Shown in pieces: positions 17,396-25,637 of a DNA stretch of 64,000 bases (position 1 is the first letter of the stretch; each line of letters starts with the position of its first letter). The notes below the pieces were generated by a model, which saw nothing but the letters and a program-made list of their open reading frames with translations, was not told the origin of the DNA and did no database searches. Source of the DNA: an uncultured Candidatus Melainabacteria bacterium. GTDB taxonomy: Bacteria > Cyanobacteriota > Vampirovibrionia > Gastranaerophilales > Gastranaerophilaceae. Location of the stretch: positions 186,001-250,000 of the forward strand of contig CANNUY010000001.1 of assembly GCA_947525005.1 (NCBI GenBank), given 5' to 3'. The translations under genes were made by a program, and so were the position numbers.

Positions 17396-17750
17396 TTGAA
17401 CATGCAGAACCGTTGGTTTATGGATTGCCACACTATCGTTGTCTTGGATTATTGTTTCACGCCTTCAAGTCATTCACTTTGTTTTACTTCGTAAAACTGT
17501 CGTTCATTTTTTCGGTGTTACTTCGGCGTTCCCTCGTTTCACTCGGTCAGCTCCTCTCACAAAACAATACTTAATTGTTTTGTTCGGCAGAGTACAAAAT
17601 CCGTAGTTCAGGGTGACTAACCCCAAATATATACAGTCATTCCGAACTCGTTTCAGTATCCCCCTGAACATATTATTGTTGGGGTGGAAACCCCAATCTA
17701 CAACTCTAATGTCATTCAGAGCGAAGCGAAGAATCCCTGCGTACACGACA
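17396..17750. repeat. Mosaic intergenic repeat element 3
   Basis: This 355-nt composite fills most of the gene-free stretch 17374-17966. In order it holds GAACCGTTGG..TGGATTGCCAC, a GTTTTAC/GTAAAAC stem, the CTCTC...GGCAGAG hairpin (17554-17592, stem ACAAAACAAT/ATTGTTTTGT), a CTGAAC block, TTGGGG-TGGAAA-CCCCAA, and GTCATTCAGAGCGAAGCG..CCCTGCG. The last 200 nt before 17967 are A+T-rich promoter DNA. Confidence 0.85.
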
Positions 17751-17832
17751 AAAATCATCAATAAACCCCCAATTTCTCATACTTTAGTATGAAATCCTTT
17801 ATACATTTGTATAGAAAACAAAATAAAAACCG

Positions 17833-17861
17833 TTGAAAATAAATGTTAAGAAATGTAACAT
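17833..17861 (+). promoter_or_regulatory. Possible promoter of the 610-aa coiled-coil protein gene
   Basis: TTGAAA (17833-17838), a 17-nt spacer and TAACAT (17856-17861). Two further ATGTTA/TAACAT words follow before 17912, so an operator or a second promoter is possible. The leader would be about 100 nt. Confidence 0.35.
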
Positions 17862-17966
17862 AATAGTAATGTTATTTGAAGTAATGTTGAAAAATAAAAA
17901 AGTAACATTAAAAGAAACCATGAAAAAACATATTTAACTTAATTTTAACAACGAAAGGAGAAGCCT

Positions 17967-19799
17967 ATGGGTATGGCAGCATCACAGGCCCGATACTTGG
18001 CGTTATCTGCAAGAAAAACGAACACCGAGTATGAAGGTCAACAGTTAAACCAACAAAGGTTAAACTTGTCAAATCAATCAGCTGATTTATTTAATCAGAT
18101 GTTGACAATGTCTGTGCCAACTTGTCCTGATAGTACAGACTATACTACACTTCAATATTCTTGGAGTGATGGTATTAACAATTCTGTAGTTTCAGATTTT
18201 TACAGGTTAGGTACACCACAAGAAGATTACAACTATGTTGTAACAAGTTATCACTATGAAGATGTTTACACTGGTTCATCTAAGAAATTAAATGACCCAC
18301 AAGTAAAAGCACTTAAGACAAACCACTTTACTAACAATCCTGATATTCAGTATCAAATTACTAATGTGGATTATAAGAAAGAGTCTAAAACAGGTGCTGG
18401 TGATGACACTTACACATTCACTATGTTAAGAAATGGTGTTGAATCAACTAAGACATTTAGAAGAGTTGCTGCAACAACTGATCCAAATCAAGTAGATGCA
18501 TTAGATTCAATCTACTCAAGAACAGTAAAAACATCAGGTGGAACACGTTCAAACTTCACAAAAGCTGGTGATGTTCCAAAAACTTGGGACGCTGGTACAA
18601 GTTCTTGGGTTGATAATGCTGGTGGTGCAGCTGCTACAACAAATCAATGGGCATTTGCTCAAGATGTAAAAGTTAAAGTTCCAAACCCTGCTTTTGATGA
18701 TACAAAAGCAGAAACTCATGGTGGTGCAAACGACCGTTTCATCGAAAAAACAGTTAATGCTGGAACAGCTTTTGAAGAAGTTGATTTGGATAACAACCCA
18801 ACACTTAAAAATCTTATTACCCAAAGTTATGGTGCAGATTTTGATATTAATGATAAATATTATGCAACACAGCTTGATGACGGTAATTATGTATTCTTAA
18901 GTGGCAAAGAAATGGATAATGCAGCAAACGTACAAGGCGATATTGCTACAGTAAATGTAAGAACTGGCGATACAAATGTATATTATACAGATGGTACAAG
19001 CTACTTGTCTGCTAAAGAAATTTCTAACTTAGTATTAAATCCAGATGACCCTGCAGATATTAAGGATACATTATTCTTGCATTCTGCAGAAAATAACCCT
19101 ACATATTCAAACTACACATCAGTTGGTAATTGCGATTTGACAGAAATCTTGCCAGATGATTGGACAGATGCTGATCAAAAGAACATGAAAACAGAACTTG
19201 AACAAGTACTTAAAGATATGAAGGCTAGTGACCCTCAAGCTTATGCAAACTTGTCTAAGTGCTTTGACCCTGATACAGGTGAATATTTAGGTGGAATTTA
19301 TAAATTCCAAATGAATGGCAAAACATACTACACAACTGCTGATGATTTATCAAGAGCTTGTGAAGGTGCCGACAAAAACAATATCGCAGAAAACGGTATT
19401 GATGGACAATTCAAACTTAAATACTATAACGCTTCATATATCAAAACAAAAGTTGAAGAAGTTAAAAACGCATTGTGTGAAACAGATGGCACAGGACGTT
19501 TCAAATCTATCAAATTTGAAGATGATAGCGTAGTATATACATTGAACTGTGAAGCTATTACAGATGAAGATGCTTATAACAATGCGATGAATCAATATCG
19601 TTACAAACAAGAACAGTACGATAACGAAGTTGCAAAAATTAACGCAAAAACTGAAATTATTCAGGCAGAAGATAGACAGCTTCAATTAAGACTTCAACAA
19701 TTAAACACTGAACAATCTGCACTTCAAACAGAAATGGAAGCTTGTCAGAAAGTTGTTAGTAAAAACGTTGAAACAAGTTTCAAAACGTTCGGTGGCTAG
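17967..19799 (+). CDS. Large coiled-coil-ended protein, possible filament-type export substrate
   Basis: I recognise the N-terminus (MGMAASQARYLALSARK, then EGQQLNQQRLNLSNQSADL) as a recurring Melainabacteria-type protein of unassigned function. The 610 aa have no Sec signal. Both ends are amphipathic, Gln/Asn-rich helices (about 1-50 and 535-605, e.g. DRQLQLRLQQLNTEQSALQ), and the middle is a Thr/Asp/Tyr-rich, likely beta-structured region. That layout resembles flagellin or hook-family proteins, where terminal helices form the D0/D1 core. With a FliJ-like protein nearby, export by a flagellar or type III apparatus is my inference. A strong GAAAGGAG and a good terminator suggest high expression. 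Confidence 0.75.
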   Translation: MGMAASQARYLALSARKTNTEYEGQQLNQQRLNLSNQSADLFNQMLTMSVPTCPDSTDYTTLQYSWSDGINNSVVSDFYRLGTPQEDYNYVVTSYHYEDVYTGSSKKLNDPQVKALKTNHFTNNPDIQYQITNVDYKKESKTGAGDDTYTFTMLRNGVESTKTFRRVAATTDPNQVDALDSIYSRTVKTSGGTRSNFTKAGDVPKTWDAGTSSWVDNAGGAAATTNQWAFAQDVKVKVPNPAFDDTKAETHGGANDRFIEKTVNAGTAFEEVDLDNNPTLKNLITQSYGADFDINDKYYATQLDDGNYVFLSGKEMDNAANVQGDIATVNVRTGDTNVYYTDGTSYLSAKEISNLVLNPDDPADIKDTLFLHSAENNPTYSNYTSVGNCDLTEILPDDWTDADQKNMKTELEQVLKDMKASDPQAYANLSKCFDPDTGEYLGGIYKFQMNGKTYYTTADDLSRACEGADKNNIAENGIDGQFKLKYYNASYIKTKVEEVKNALCETDGTGRFKSIKFEDDSVVYTLNCEAITDEDAYNNAMNQYRYKQEQYDNEVAKINAKTEIIQAEDRQLQLRLQQLNTEQSALQTEMEACQKVVSKNVETSFKTFGG

Positions 19800-19836
19800 T
19801 AAATATAAAAATTTCTTTTTCGTTGTTAAATATGGT

Positions 19837-19881
19837 AAGAGGGACTCATGTCGAGAAGATGTGGTCCTTCTTCGTTTTTTT
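19837..19881 (+). terminator. Terminator of the 610-aa protein gene
   Basis: AAGAGGGAC (19837-19845) pairs with GTCCTTCTT (19864-19872), 9 bp with one G-T wobble, and a CG-T7 tail follows at 19873-19881. Confidence 0.75.
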
Positions 19882-19898
19882 GGATGACTGTATGGGAG

Positions 19899-19980
19899 CG
19901 TCATTCAGAGCGTGCTGTAATTATTTTTGTAACGCAAGCGTGGAATCCATGCGTACACAAAATTACGCATTACGCATTGT
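19899..19980. repeat. Mosaic intergenic repeat element 4
   Basis: CGTCATTCAGAGCG opens it and AAGCGTGGAATCCATGCG closes the first module; ATTACGCATTACGCATTG follows. It is a diverged copy of the GTCATTCAGAGCG...AATCCCTGCG family. Confidence 0.7.
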
Positions 19981-20036
19981 CTAACAATCCTTACAAATAA
20001 TATTCAATTACGCACTTCCCAAAACACTACAGACAT

Positions 20037-21080
20037 TTAAAACTTTTCTGTCCTAAAAATTGCAGAATATTTATATGGTCCATAATATAAATCAATTAAC
20101 AAGAAATTGTTATCCAAATCTGTTAATTCAAGGTTTGTTTGAATAGCAGGTTTACGTTTTGACCTTCTTATATATTTACCCCAAGAGTTTAAAAATTTAA
20201 TTTGCCATCTCGCAGAACGTGACATATCAAGTTCTTTTAAATGAGTATGATAGTATCCTGCCTCTGTATAACATTGGTTGAACACAGGAATAGTGTATTT
20301 TACAACTCCTGCTTCTTTGAATAAAATATACCACTTGTTTTTGTATTGACGTGGAGTTAACAAATAATATCCAGGTTCTATTACAATAGTTTTGAAATAT
20401 AATGGTGAATTAAGCCTAAATAATGGATATGGCGACCACGCAGCGTCTTTCATATCGTAATATTGGTCAGGGTCAATCCCGTGAACAAAAGAAAACGTTG
20501 GTACTTGCATATCTCTATATGCTTGTTCATAATCATTTTGTGAATAATGTTTTTGTTCGGGTGTTGTCATACCATTATTAGGCATTTCACGGTTTACATC
20601 TTCAGGTAAGATGTCTAACAAATCTTTTCTTTCTTTTCTCTTTAATTCTTTATGCCCTTTAAATCTTGTGTTTGTGTTGTTGATTACTTTTGTTGGGGTT
20701 TCAACTTCTTCTGAAGTGTCACCAGTAGTGTTTACTGGTGTCAAACCTTCTTCAAGTTTTTGGATTTCGTTAGGTTCTTCCCCTTCTTTTAGTGGTTCAT
20801 ACTTAAATTTTGGCGTGTTTTCATCAAACGTACCTGCATCTTTTGGTTCTGTTTTAGGTTCATCTGTTACATCACGTGCCGATTCTGCATTCTTTTTTTC
20901 TCTTAAAACATTTCTTTCATCAAGATAAAAAGGTTGAATTTCGTCTTGGTCAGTAGGTAATGGCGATGCTGATACAGGCATGTTTCCTAAAGACATATCA
21001 AAATATTCGGGTTTAGAGCCGTTATTAACTCCGAATAGTCCTAAACATATTAATAGTGTAAGTGATGAAAACTTTTTCAT
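20037..21080 (-). CDS. Exported protein of unknown function (347 aa)
   Basis: A Sec signal (MKKFSSLTLLICLGLFGVNNG) is followed by a long Pro/Glu/Lys/Thr-rich disordered stretch (about 30-190) and a compact aromatic domain (about 195-347) with FVHGIDPDQYYDMKDAAW, EPGYYLLTPRQYKNKWYI and LIDLYYGPYKYSAIF. I recognise no family. A tether plus a small beta-rich domain in the periplasm would fit the pattern. The gene has a near-ideal promoter that ends 7 nt before the ATG and no Shine-Dalgarno sequence. Confidence 0.75.
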   Translation of the reverse strand: MKKFSSLTLLICLGLFGVNNGSKPEYFDMSLGNMPVSASPLPTDQDEIQPFYLDERNVLREKKNAESARDVTDEPKTEPKDAGTFDENTPKFKYEPLKEGEEPNEIQKLEEGLTPVNTTGDTSEEVETPTKVINNTNTRFKGHKELKRKERKDLLDILPEDVNREMPNNGMTTPEQKHYSQNDYEQAYRDMQVPTFSFVHGIDPDQYYDMKDAAWSPYPLFRLNSPLYFKTIVIEPGYYLLTPRQYKNKWYILFKEAGVVKYTIPVFNQCYTEAGYYHTHLKELDMSRSARWQIKFLNSWGKYIRRSKRKPAIQTNLELTDLDNNFLLIDLYYGPYKYSAIFRTEKF

Positions 21081-21087
21081 ACTTATT

Positions 21088-21116
21088 ATTTTAATTATTT
21101 TTGCATATTAAGTCAA
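21088..21116 (-). promoter_or_regulatory. Promoter of the 21080 gene (leaderless start)
   Basis: TTGACT (21111-21116), a 17-nt spacer, TAAAAT (21088-21093), and 7 nt to the ATG at 21080. Initiation should fall at the start codon. Confidence 0.6.
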
Positions 21117-21133
21117 AGATTATTAAGCCGAGA

Positions 21134-22360
21134 TTATTTTTTTTCAAATCTTGTCCAAGATTTTGCAAGTTCGTTAAGTGCTTGTGCTGTTGGTTGTTTA
21201 TTTAGCAAAATAGTCTGAACAGCAGTATTAACTAATAAATTAATATCTTTTTGACTGTTGCGTTGTTTCATCACAGGCTGAATATGGTTAAGTTGTTTTG
21301 CACTGTAGTTTCTAGCTTTTGCCATAAGGTCATTGTTAGAATTATAGAATGGGTCTTTTAGCGCAGACTTATTTGTTGAGATGACATTTGTCAATTTTGC
21401 TAACTTTAATTGGTTTTCTTTGTTTGTTAAGAATAGACAAAAGTCTAGAGCTTCTTTTTTGTGTTTTGATTTTGTTGGGATAACGAAATTCATCAAAGAA
21501 AAATCATTTTGTCCTAATTTACCTACAATTTGAGGTGCAACGTCAGTGTTTTTATATACATTAGGTGCGTTATCCTTAATCATGGTTAGGAAATTTGCTC
21601 CACCTTGAAAGAATACAACATTTTCTGACATATATTTTTCGAGCGCTTCTTGATGTGTTTGTGTAATGCTTTCAGCAGGAATTAATTTGGCTTGATAAAG
21701 CGATTTGTACATATTAAAAACCCGTAAACTTTCTTGATTATTGATTGTTTCAGGCGAGTTTATTCCGTATTTATTCAGGATTTTTAGCATTGTATCGTTT
21801 TCTGTAATTGTTGGAAAATACGCATAACAATTAAGATTATGACGGATTACAGGTGATATGGTTGTCAAATCTTCATAGGTTTTTGGAAGTGAATTTAGTC
21901 CTGATTTTTTAAATAGGGTTTTATTATAGATTGTAATAGCAGAAGTTGCATACCAAGGGATTGCAAACAGTTTTCCGTTGTATTTAAGTGCTTCCACAAT
22001 ATCTTTATTAAAATCTTGTAAATTGGTTTCATCTATGTATTCAAGCGCACCTTTTTGAGCAAGTATTGAAGAAAAATCTGGATTAAGGTTTACTAAATCA
22101 GGAGTATTATTGCTTAAAATTGATGCAAGAGTACGTTTTTCACCTTCTGAAAAAGGTACATCAATCCATTTAATTTTTATATTTGGGTGCTGAGCTTCGT
22201 ATTCAGAGATTACAGAATTCATATAATCTGAGAAATTACTCATTTGTAAAGTCCACACAACGACTTCTGTCTTATCAAGGTTTTGTTTGTGTGAATTAGT
22301 TCCACAATATGAAATGATTAATCCTAATAGAATTAATAAAATAGTGAGAAATTTTTTCAT
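21134..22360 (-). CDS. ABC transporter sugar-binding protein (family 1), probable lipoprotein
   Basis: This 408-aa protein is an extracytoplasmic solute-binding protein of the UgpB/MalE type. The signal MKKFLTILLILLGLIISYC could end in a lipobox Cys at residue 19, but Tyr at -1 is atypical. Family features follow: VVVWTLQMSNFSDYMNSVI, EYEAQHPNIKIKW, FAIPWYATSAITIYNK, and FFQGGANFLTMIKD. No permease genes are nearby. The only CUT1-type ATPase in the window is at 56879-57928, so subunits may be shared from distant loci. It lies 11 nt downstream of an orphan gene and is probably co-transcribed with it. Confidence 0.85.
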   Translation of the reverse strand: MKKFLTILLILLGLIISYCGTNSHKQNLDKTEVVVWTLQMSNFSDYMNSVISEYEAQHPNIKIKWIDVPFSEGEKRTLASILSNNTPDLVNLNPDFSSILAQKGALEYIDETNLQDFNKDIVEALKYNGKLFAIPWYATSAITIYNKTLFKKSGLNSLPKTYEDLTTISPVIRHNLNCYAYFPTITENDTMLKILNKYGINSPETINNQESLRVFNMYKSLYQAKLIPAESITQTHQEALEKYMSENVVFFQGGANFLTMIKDNAPNVYKNTDVAPQIVGKLGQNDFSLMNFVIPTKSKHKKEALDFCLFLTNKENQLKLAKLTNVISTNKSALKDPFYNSNNDLMAKARNYSAKQLNHIQPVMKQRNSQKDINLLVNTAVQTILLNKQPTAQALNELAKSWTRFEKK

Positions 22361-22371
22361 AAGAATTCTTT

Positions 22372-22800
22372 TTAGTAATACTCGTTATCTTCTTCTTCGT
22401 CGTCTTCTGCGTCAAGTTCTTCTACGTGTTCATTTTTTCTGTGTTTAAAGTGTTTAGAACCTTTTTCATCATCAGGAGAAACGCTTGCAACAAAGACCTC
22501 TGCTTCTTCTAAAATTTTATCCAAATCAGGATTACGTCGATACTTAGGCAATTTAGAATTGATAACAGAAGCAACATTAAGCATTGCTAAAGAATTCAAA
22601 GTAGCATTAAGCTGAGCGCTGTTGTCAACGTATTTGTTGGCAACAGGAGCTTGTTCTTCCCCTGACTCTATACGACCGTATTCAGTACCTTGACTTGCAC
22701 GATCATCGCTTGTTTTTGCTGCTGTTCCGGATATGTCACCACTTTTAAAATTAAAAGCACCAGCCACACCATAGAATCCGGCAGCTCTGTTGTCTACCAT
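22372..22800 (-). CDS. Acidic-tailed protein of unknown function (142 aa)
   Basis: I recognise no family. The 142-aa protein begins MVDNRAAGFYGVAGAFNF, has a helical middle (SAQLNATLNSLAMLNVASVI, about 65-84), and ends in a very acidic tail (EELDAEDDEEEDNEYY). It has no signal or membrane helix. AGAGG precedes the ATG. It is the promoter-proximal partner of the sugar-binding protein gene 11 nt downstream, although nothing in the sequence connects it to sugar uptake. Confidence 0.65.
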   Translation of the reverse strand: MVDNRAAGFYGVAGAFNFKSGDISGTAAKTSDDRASQGTEYGRIESGEEQAPVANKYVDNSAQLNATLNSLAMLNVASVINSKLPKYRRNPDLDKILEEAEVFVASVSPDDEKGSKHFKHRKNEHVEELDAEDDEEEDNEYY

Positions 22801-23153
22801 AACTTATACCTCTACTTGCGATTACTGCTCAGTGATGTGTCTCTGTTTATTTAAGCATACCCTGCCGCATAATATCTTAAATCATCTAAAAGGATTATTT
22901 TGCTAGTTAATAATTGTATTTTTTACAATTATTCGCCAAAACTCAATAATAATAAGAAAAACTCGTATTTACATAACTTAATATTTGCTAACTATTATTA
23001 AGTTTTTTGTACTATGCAGAGCATTATTATACAATTTTTTTTCAACTTTTTCAAGTGACATGATTAAGTTATGTAACAAATATATATATTTTATATACAA
23101 ATATGTTAATTTTTTTGCAGTAATTTACTTTACATGAATATAAGGATATTATA
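22801..23153. other. Gene-free divergent regulatory stretch
   Basis: These 353 nt separate two divergent orphan genes and are very A+T-rich. AACTTAAT (22975-22982) is repeated inversely as ATTAAGTT (22997-23004) with a T-run beyond, a weak stem. TGTAACA lies at 23072-23078. I see no ORF, tRNA or riboswitch. Confidence 0.5.
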
Positions 23154-23744
23154 ATGATAATCCATGACTTAGGCATGGGTTCTCAAAGGATTTATATGGA
23201 TAATTTTCATTTTGTAAAAGTAAAACCGAGTATTGAACGTAAAGATGTTTCTTTAATTAAAGAAGCAATCTTTAAACGTGCTCGTGAAAAAGCTGAACAA
23301 ATGAATGACGAAAAAAATAATCAATATACGTCTGATGCTAAAAATGACGTTATGGAGATTGCAAGTGCTGATTTTCGTTCAACGGAATTTAATCCATTTA
23401 ACAAGTTTAAAGAAAGCATGGGTTTGAACAAGCCTAATACAACTGTTAAAACACAATCAACAGAAGATGTTCAAGAGCCAAAAGTTGCACAAACAAAAAA
23501 TGTAAATGTTTCAAGTACTGCTTCAACCTCAAACAATACTTTTGAAATCAAACCACTAAAACATAATATTGAGCGTGTTAATAATAGTAACTTTGCTGAA
23601 GCTGTCAAAGATGAAACAATGACGGTTGCACGAAATCAGTTCCGACAAGACCGAAATCTTACTACATCGTTGAATTTTTTGAATGCACAAGCAGCTATTC
23701 AAATGGCAAAATATGCTCATTCAAAGATAAATTATTTAAGTTAA
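23154..23744 (+). CDS. Protein of unknown function (196 aa)
   Basis: I recognise no family. The N-terminus IIHDLGMGSQRIYMDNFHF is followed by a charged helix (KEAIFKRAREKAEQMNDEK, about 40-60), a Ser/Thr/Asn-rich linker (90-135) and a C-terminal helix NFLNAQAAIQMAKYAHSKI. It has no signal peptide. AAGGA precedes the ATG. The linker-rich build resembles the other orphan proteins of this window, such as those at 22372 and 35659. It is divergent from the acidic-tailed gene, and the two may share regulation. Confidence 0.6.
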   Translation: MIIHDLGMGSQRIYMDNFHFVKVKPSIERKDVSLIKEAIFKRAREKAEQMNDEKNNQYTSDAKNDVMEIASADFRSTEFNPFNKFKESMGLNKPNTTVKTQSTEDVQEPKVAQTKNVNVSSTASTSNNTFEIKPLKHNIERVNNSNFAEAVKDETMTVARNQFRQDRNLTTSLNFLNAQAAIQMAKYAHSKINYLS

Positions 23745-23753
23745 CACACTAAA

Positions 23754-23927
23754 TTATAAGTAGTACCAATATGGATTGCATTCATTGTAAGGCATTTTTT
23801 CAAACCATTTTGATGCAAGTTTATCTAATGACAAAACTTCATTGAGAAGATTGTCAAAGAAAGACCTAACAACAGAAATTGGTGCTTGAATAAGGTGGGC
23901 AAAATTATGAGGTAAAAATTTTATCAT
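23754..23927 (-). CDS. Unannotated 57-aa small protein (second ORF of a tiny operon)
   Basis: This ORF begins ATG 23927, only 2 nt after the stop of the 27-aa ORF (TAATTATG), and runs to TAA at 23754. The product starts MIKFLPHNFAHLIQAP, continues with an amphipathic helix (SVVRSFFDNLLNEVLSLDKLA, read here in parts) and ends in an aromatic NPYWYYL. Codons are A/T-ending like the neighbours. Strict spacing with the upstream ORF suggests translational coupling. Nothing homologous comes to mind. It is tail-to-tail with the 23154 gene, with 9 nt between the ends. Confidence 0.55.
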   Translation of the reverse strand: MIKFLPHNFAHLIQAPISVVRSFFDNLLNEVLSLDKLASKWFEKMPYNECNPYWYYL

Positions 23928-23929
23928 AA

Positions 23930-24013
23930 TTACGCCTTTTTAGATTCAGCCAAGCTTGGTAGTGCGATGATTAATGTGTAAAAAACTACTGCAAAGATAA
24001 TTAGATTTTCCAT
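23930..24013 (-). CDS. Unannotated 27-aa single-membrane-helix peptide
   Basis: The ORF has a strong AAGGAG Shine-Dalgarno sequence 8 nt before ATG 24013. The 27 residues are one hydrophobic helix (NLIIFAVVFYTLIIALPSLA) with a charged end ESKKA. Size and layout are those of accessory subunits such as KdpF or small cytochrome or photosystem peptides, but no kdp or respiratory gene lies nearby, so I give no name. The next ORF follows after 2 nt. A possible extended -10 (TGT-TATAAA, 24060-24068 on the minus strand) lies upstream. Confidence 0.55.
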   Translation of the reverse strand: MENLIIFAVVFYTLIIALPSLAESKKA

Positions 24014-24188
24014 AGTACACTCCTTGTCCTGTACTTTCTATATTCCTAAATGTTACAATTTTATAACATTGAATATCTAAAAAGATACAAAAATAAATAA
24101 GGACTTTTTTACACTTAATAAAGACTTTTAGCCAAGAGAATGTTATGCAAAATCAGTAATAAAAGTTCGAATGTTAGATAAAACGAAA

Positions 24189-24755
24189 CTACATACTTTT
24201 TAAAAACTTAATCATATCACGCATAGCATTTCCACGATGAGAAATAGAATTCTTTTCATCTTCACTCATTTGTGCAATCGTAATATCGTATCCATCTGGT
24301 CTAAAAATAGGGTCATAACCAAATCCATTAGTACCACTAGGTTCAGTCATTATTTCACCGTGACATTCACCTTTTGAAATATGGATAACTTTACCGTTTT
24401 CATCGAGTAGTGTCATACAGCAAACAAATTTTGCCTTTCTGTTTTCTTTCCCTTCAAGCTCTTTTAAAACACGTTCAATTTTAGCCTTTTGTGTTCCTGC
24501 ATATCTTGCAGAATATAGTCCTGGAGCTCCATTTAATGCTTCTATACATAATCCTGAATCATCAGCAAGACTCATTTTGTGGTTTAAATCAAAGGCTTCT
24601 TTTGCTTTGATATAAGAGTTTTCTTCAAAAGTTGTGCCTGTTTCTTCTGGGTTAAATTCACCCTGTGGAGCTATAAATTTTATCTCTGGGTCGTTTGTAA
24701 TTTTGTTTATCTCAAAAACTTTTGATGGGTTTCCTGTTCCTAATACAATTTCCAT
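24189..24755 (-). CDS. rdgB: XTP/dITP diphosphatase (non-canonical purine NTP pyrophosphatase)
   Basis: This 188-aa Ham1/RdgB enzyme hydrolyses dITP, ITP and XTP to monophosphates and keeps deaminated purines out of DNA and RNA. The family motifs are intact: N-terminal VLGTGNPSKVFEI, FEENSYIKAKEAF, the metal-binding LADDSGLCIEALNGAPGLYSAR (read in parts), GFGYDPIFRP, and the C-terminal SHRGNAM. Length is normal. AGGA precedes the ATG. It is transcribed alone and divergent from the zinc-ribbon gene. Confidence 0.95.
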   Translation of the reverse strand: MEIVLGTGNPSKVFEINKITNDPEIKFIAPQGEFNPEETGTTFEENSYIKAKEAFDLNHKMSLADDSGLCIEALNGAPGLYSARYAGTQKAKIERVLKELEGKENRKAKFVCCMTLLDENGKVIHISKGECHGEIMTEPSGTNGFGYDPIFRPDGYDITIAQMSEDEKNSISHRGNAMRDMIKFLKSM

Positions 24756-24849
24756 AATTATTTTCCTTTTCTTTTTAATATTATTATATATATATTTTGC
24801 AAAAATATAAAGTATATGCTAATCTATTTTTATAATAAAAGGAGGAAGT

Positions 24850-25080
24850 ATGCTCTGTCCATTTTGTAGAAGTGAAATACCAGATGATGCTAAAAAATGT
24901 AAAAATTGCGGTGAATGGGTTGATCCTGCATACAGAACTCCTCAAGAACCACCACAAGGTTGTTTTTCATTTCTATGGGAAACTTTTTTAAATTTGATGT
25001 GGTTTTTGTTTATTGCTTCAATTATTACCCTTGCGATATTGTTATTTATGCAAGCACACGGGAGCTTTCCTGTAGAATAA
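24850..25080 (+). CDS. Zinc-ribbon membrane protein (76 aa)
   Basis: Two CxxC pairs (C3/C6 in CPFC and C17/C20 in CKNC) make an N-terminal zinc ribbon. A Pro-rich linker (30-37) leads to one membrane helix (about 43-67, LWETFLNLMWFLFIASII). The ribbon would face the cytosol. Such small zinc-ribbon plus TM proteins are common and of unknown function. GGAGGAAG precedes the ATG. It stands alone between rdgB and the dCMP deaminase gene. Confidence 0.8.
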   Translation: MLCPFCRSEIPDDAKKCKNCGEWVDPAYRTPQEPPQGCFSFLWETFLNLMWFLFIASIITLAILLFMQAHGSFPVE

Positions 25081-25150
25081 ACTCTCTTTCCTGAATGACA
25101 TTACGCATTATAAAATAGATATCCCTCAAGTAGTAATCAAACTTTAACCA

Positions 25151-25159
25151 TGTTATAAT
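25151..25159 (+). promoter_or_regulatory. Extended -10 of the dCMP deaminase gene
   Basis: TGT-TATAAT is a consensus extended -10, 24 nt before the ATG with the AAGGAG between. No good -35 is seen, as is usual for the class. Confidence 0.6.
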
Positions 25160-25183
25160 CTGTTTGAAAAAGGAGATGGAAGT

Positions 25184-25633
25184 ATGGCAATTAAACCTTG
25201 GACAGATTATTTTTTAGATTTAGCGAAAACTTGTTCATCACGTTCAAACTGTTTGAGAGCGCAAGTCGGTGCTGTTATTGTTGGTGATGATAAAAAAATA
25301 AAAGCAACAGGATATAATGGTACACCATCAGGTGTTGAATCTTGTTATGAAAGAGGAACTTGTTACAGGATAGAAAACAATATTCCATCAGGCACTTGTT
25401 ATGAAACTTGTCGTTCAATCCACGCAGAGCAAAATGCTATTATTCAGGCAGGACAAGATAGATGTAAGGGCTCTACAATGTATATTTATGGTCACAATTT
25501 TATCTGTATACTTTGTAAAAGGTTTATTGTTCAGTCTGGGATTGTAAAGGTTTATCTTAAAAAAGATGATGAGTCAGAAATAGTAGAAGTTTCTGTTGAT
25601 GACATTAAAAAAGAACTAGATAACCAACGATAA
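25184..25633 (+). CDS. Deoxycytidylate (dCMP) deaminase, ComEB type
   Basis: This 149-aa zinc enzyme deaminates dCMP to dUMP for thymidylate synthesis. The zinc ligands are H80 in SIHAEQNAI and C108/C111 in ICILC; E82 is the proton shuttle. The usual Pro before the first Cys of PCxxC is replaced by Ile, a mild deviation. RAQVGAVIVGDD and the Cys-rich insertion (54-76) match the ComEB/dCMP deaminase branch, which often binds a second zinc. AAGGAGATGG precedes the ATG. The FliJ-like gene starts 4 nt after the stop, so the two share a transcript. Confidence 0.9.
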   Translation: MAIKPWTDYFLDLAKTCSSRSNCLRAQVGAVIVGDDKKIKATGYNGTPSGVESCYERGTCYRIENNIPSGTCYETCRSIHAEQNAIIQAGQDRCKGSTMYIYGHNFICILCKRFIVQSGIVKVYLKKDDESEIVEVSVDDIKKELDNQR

Positions 25634-25637
25634 TATT

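Noticed and set aside
17504..17761. 85-aa open frame on the minus strand
   Set aside because: It lies wholly in repeat element 3 and has no ribosome site.
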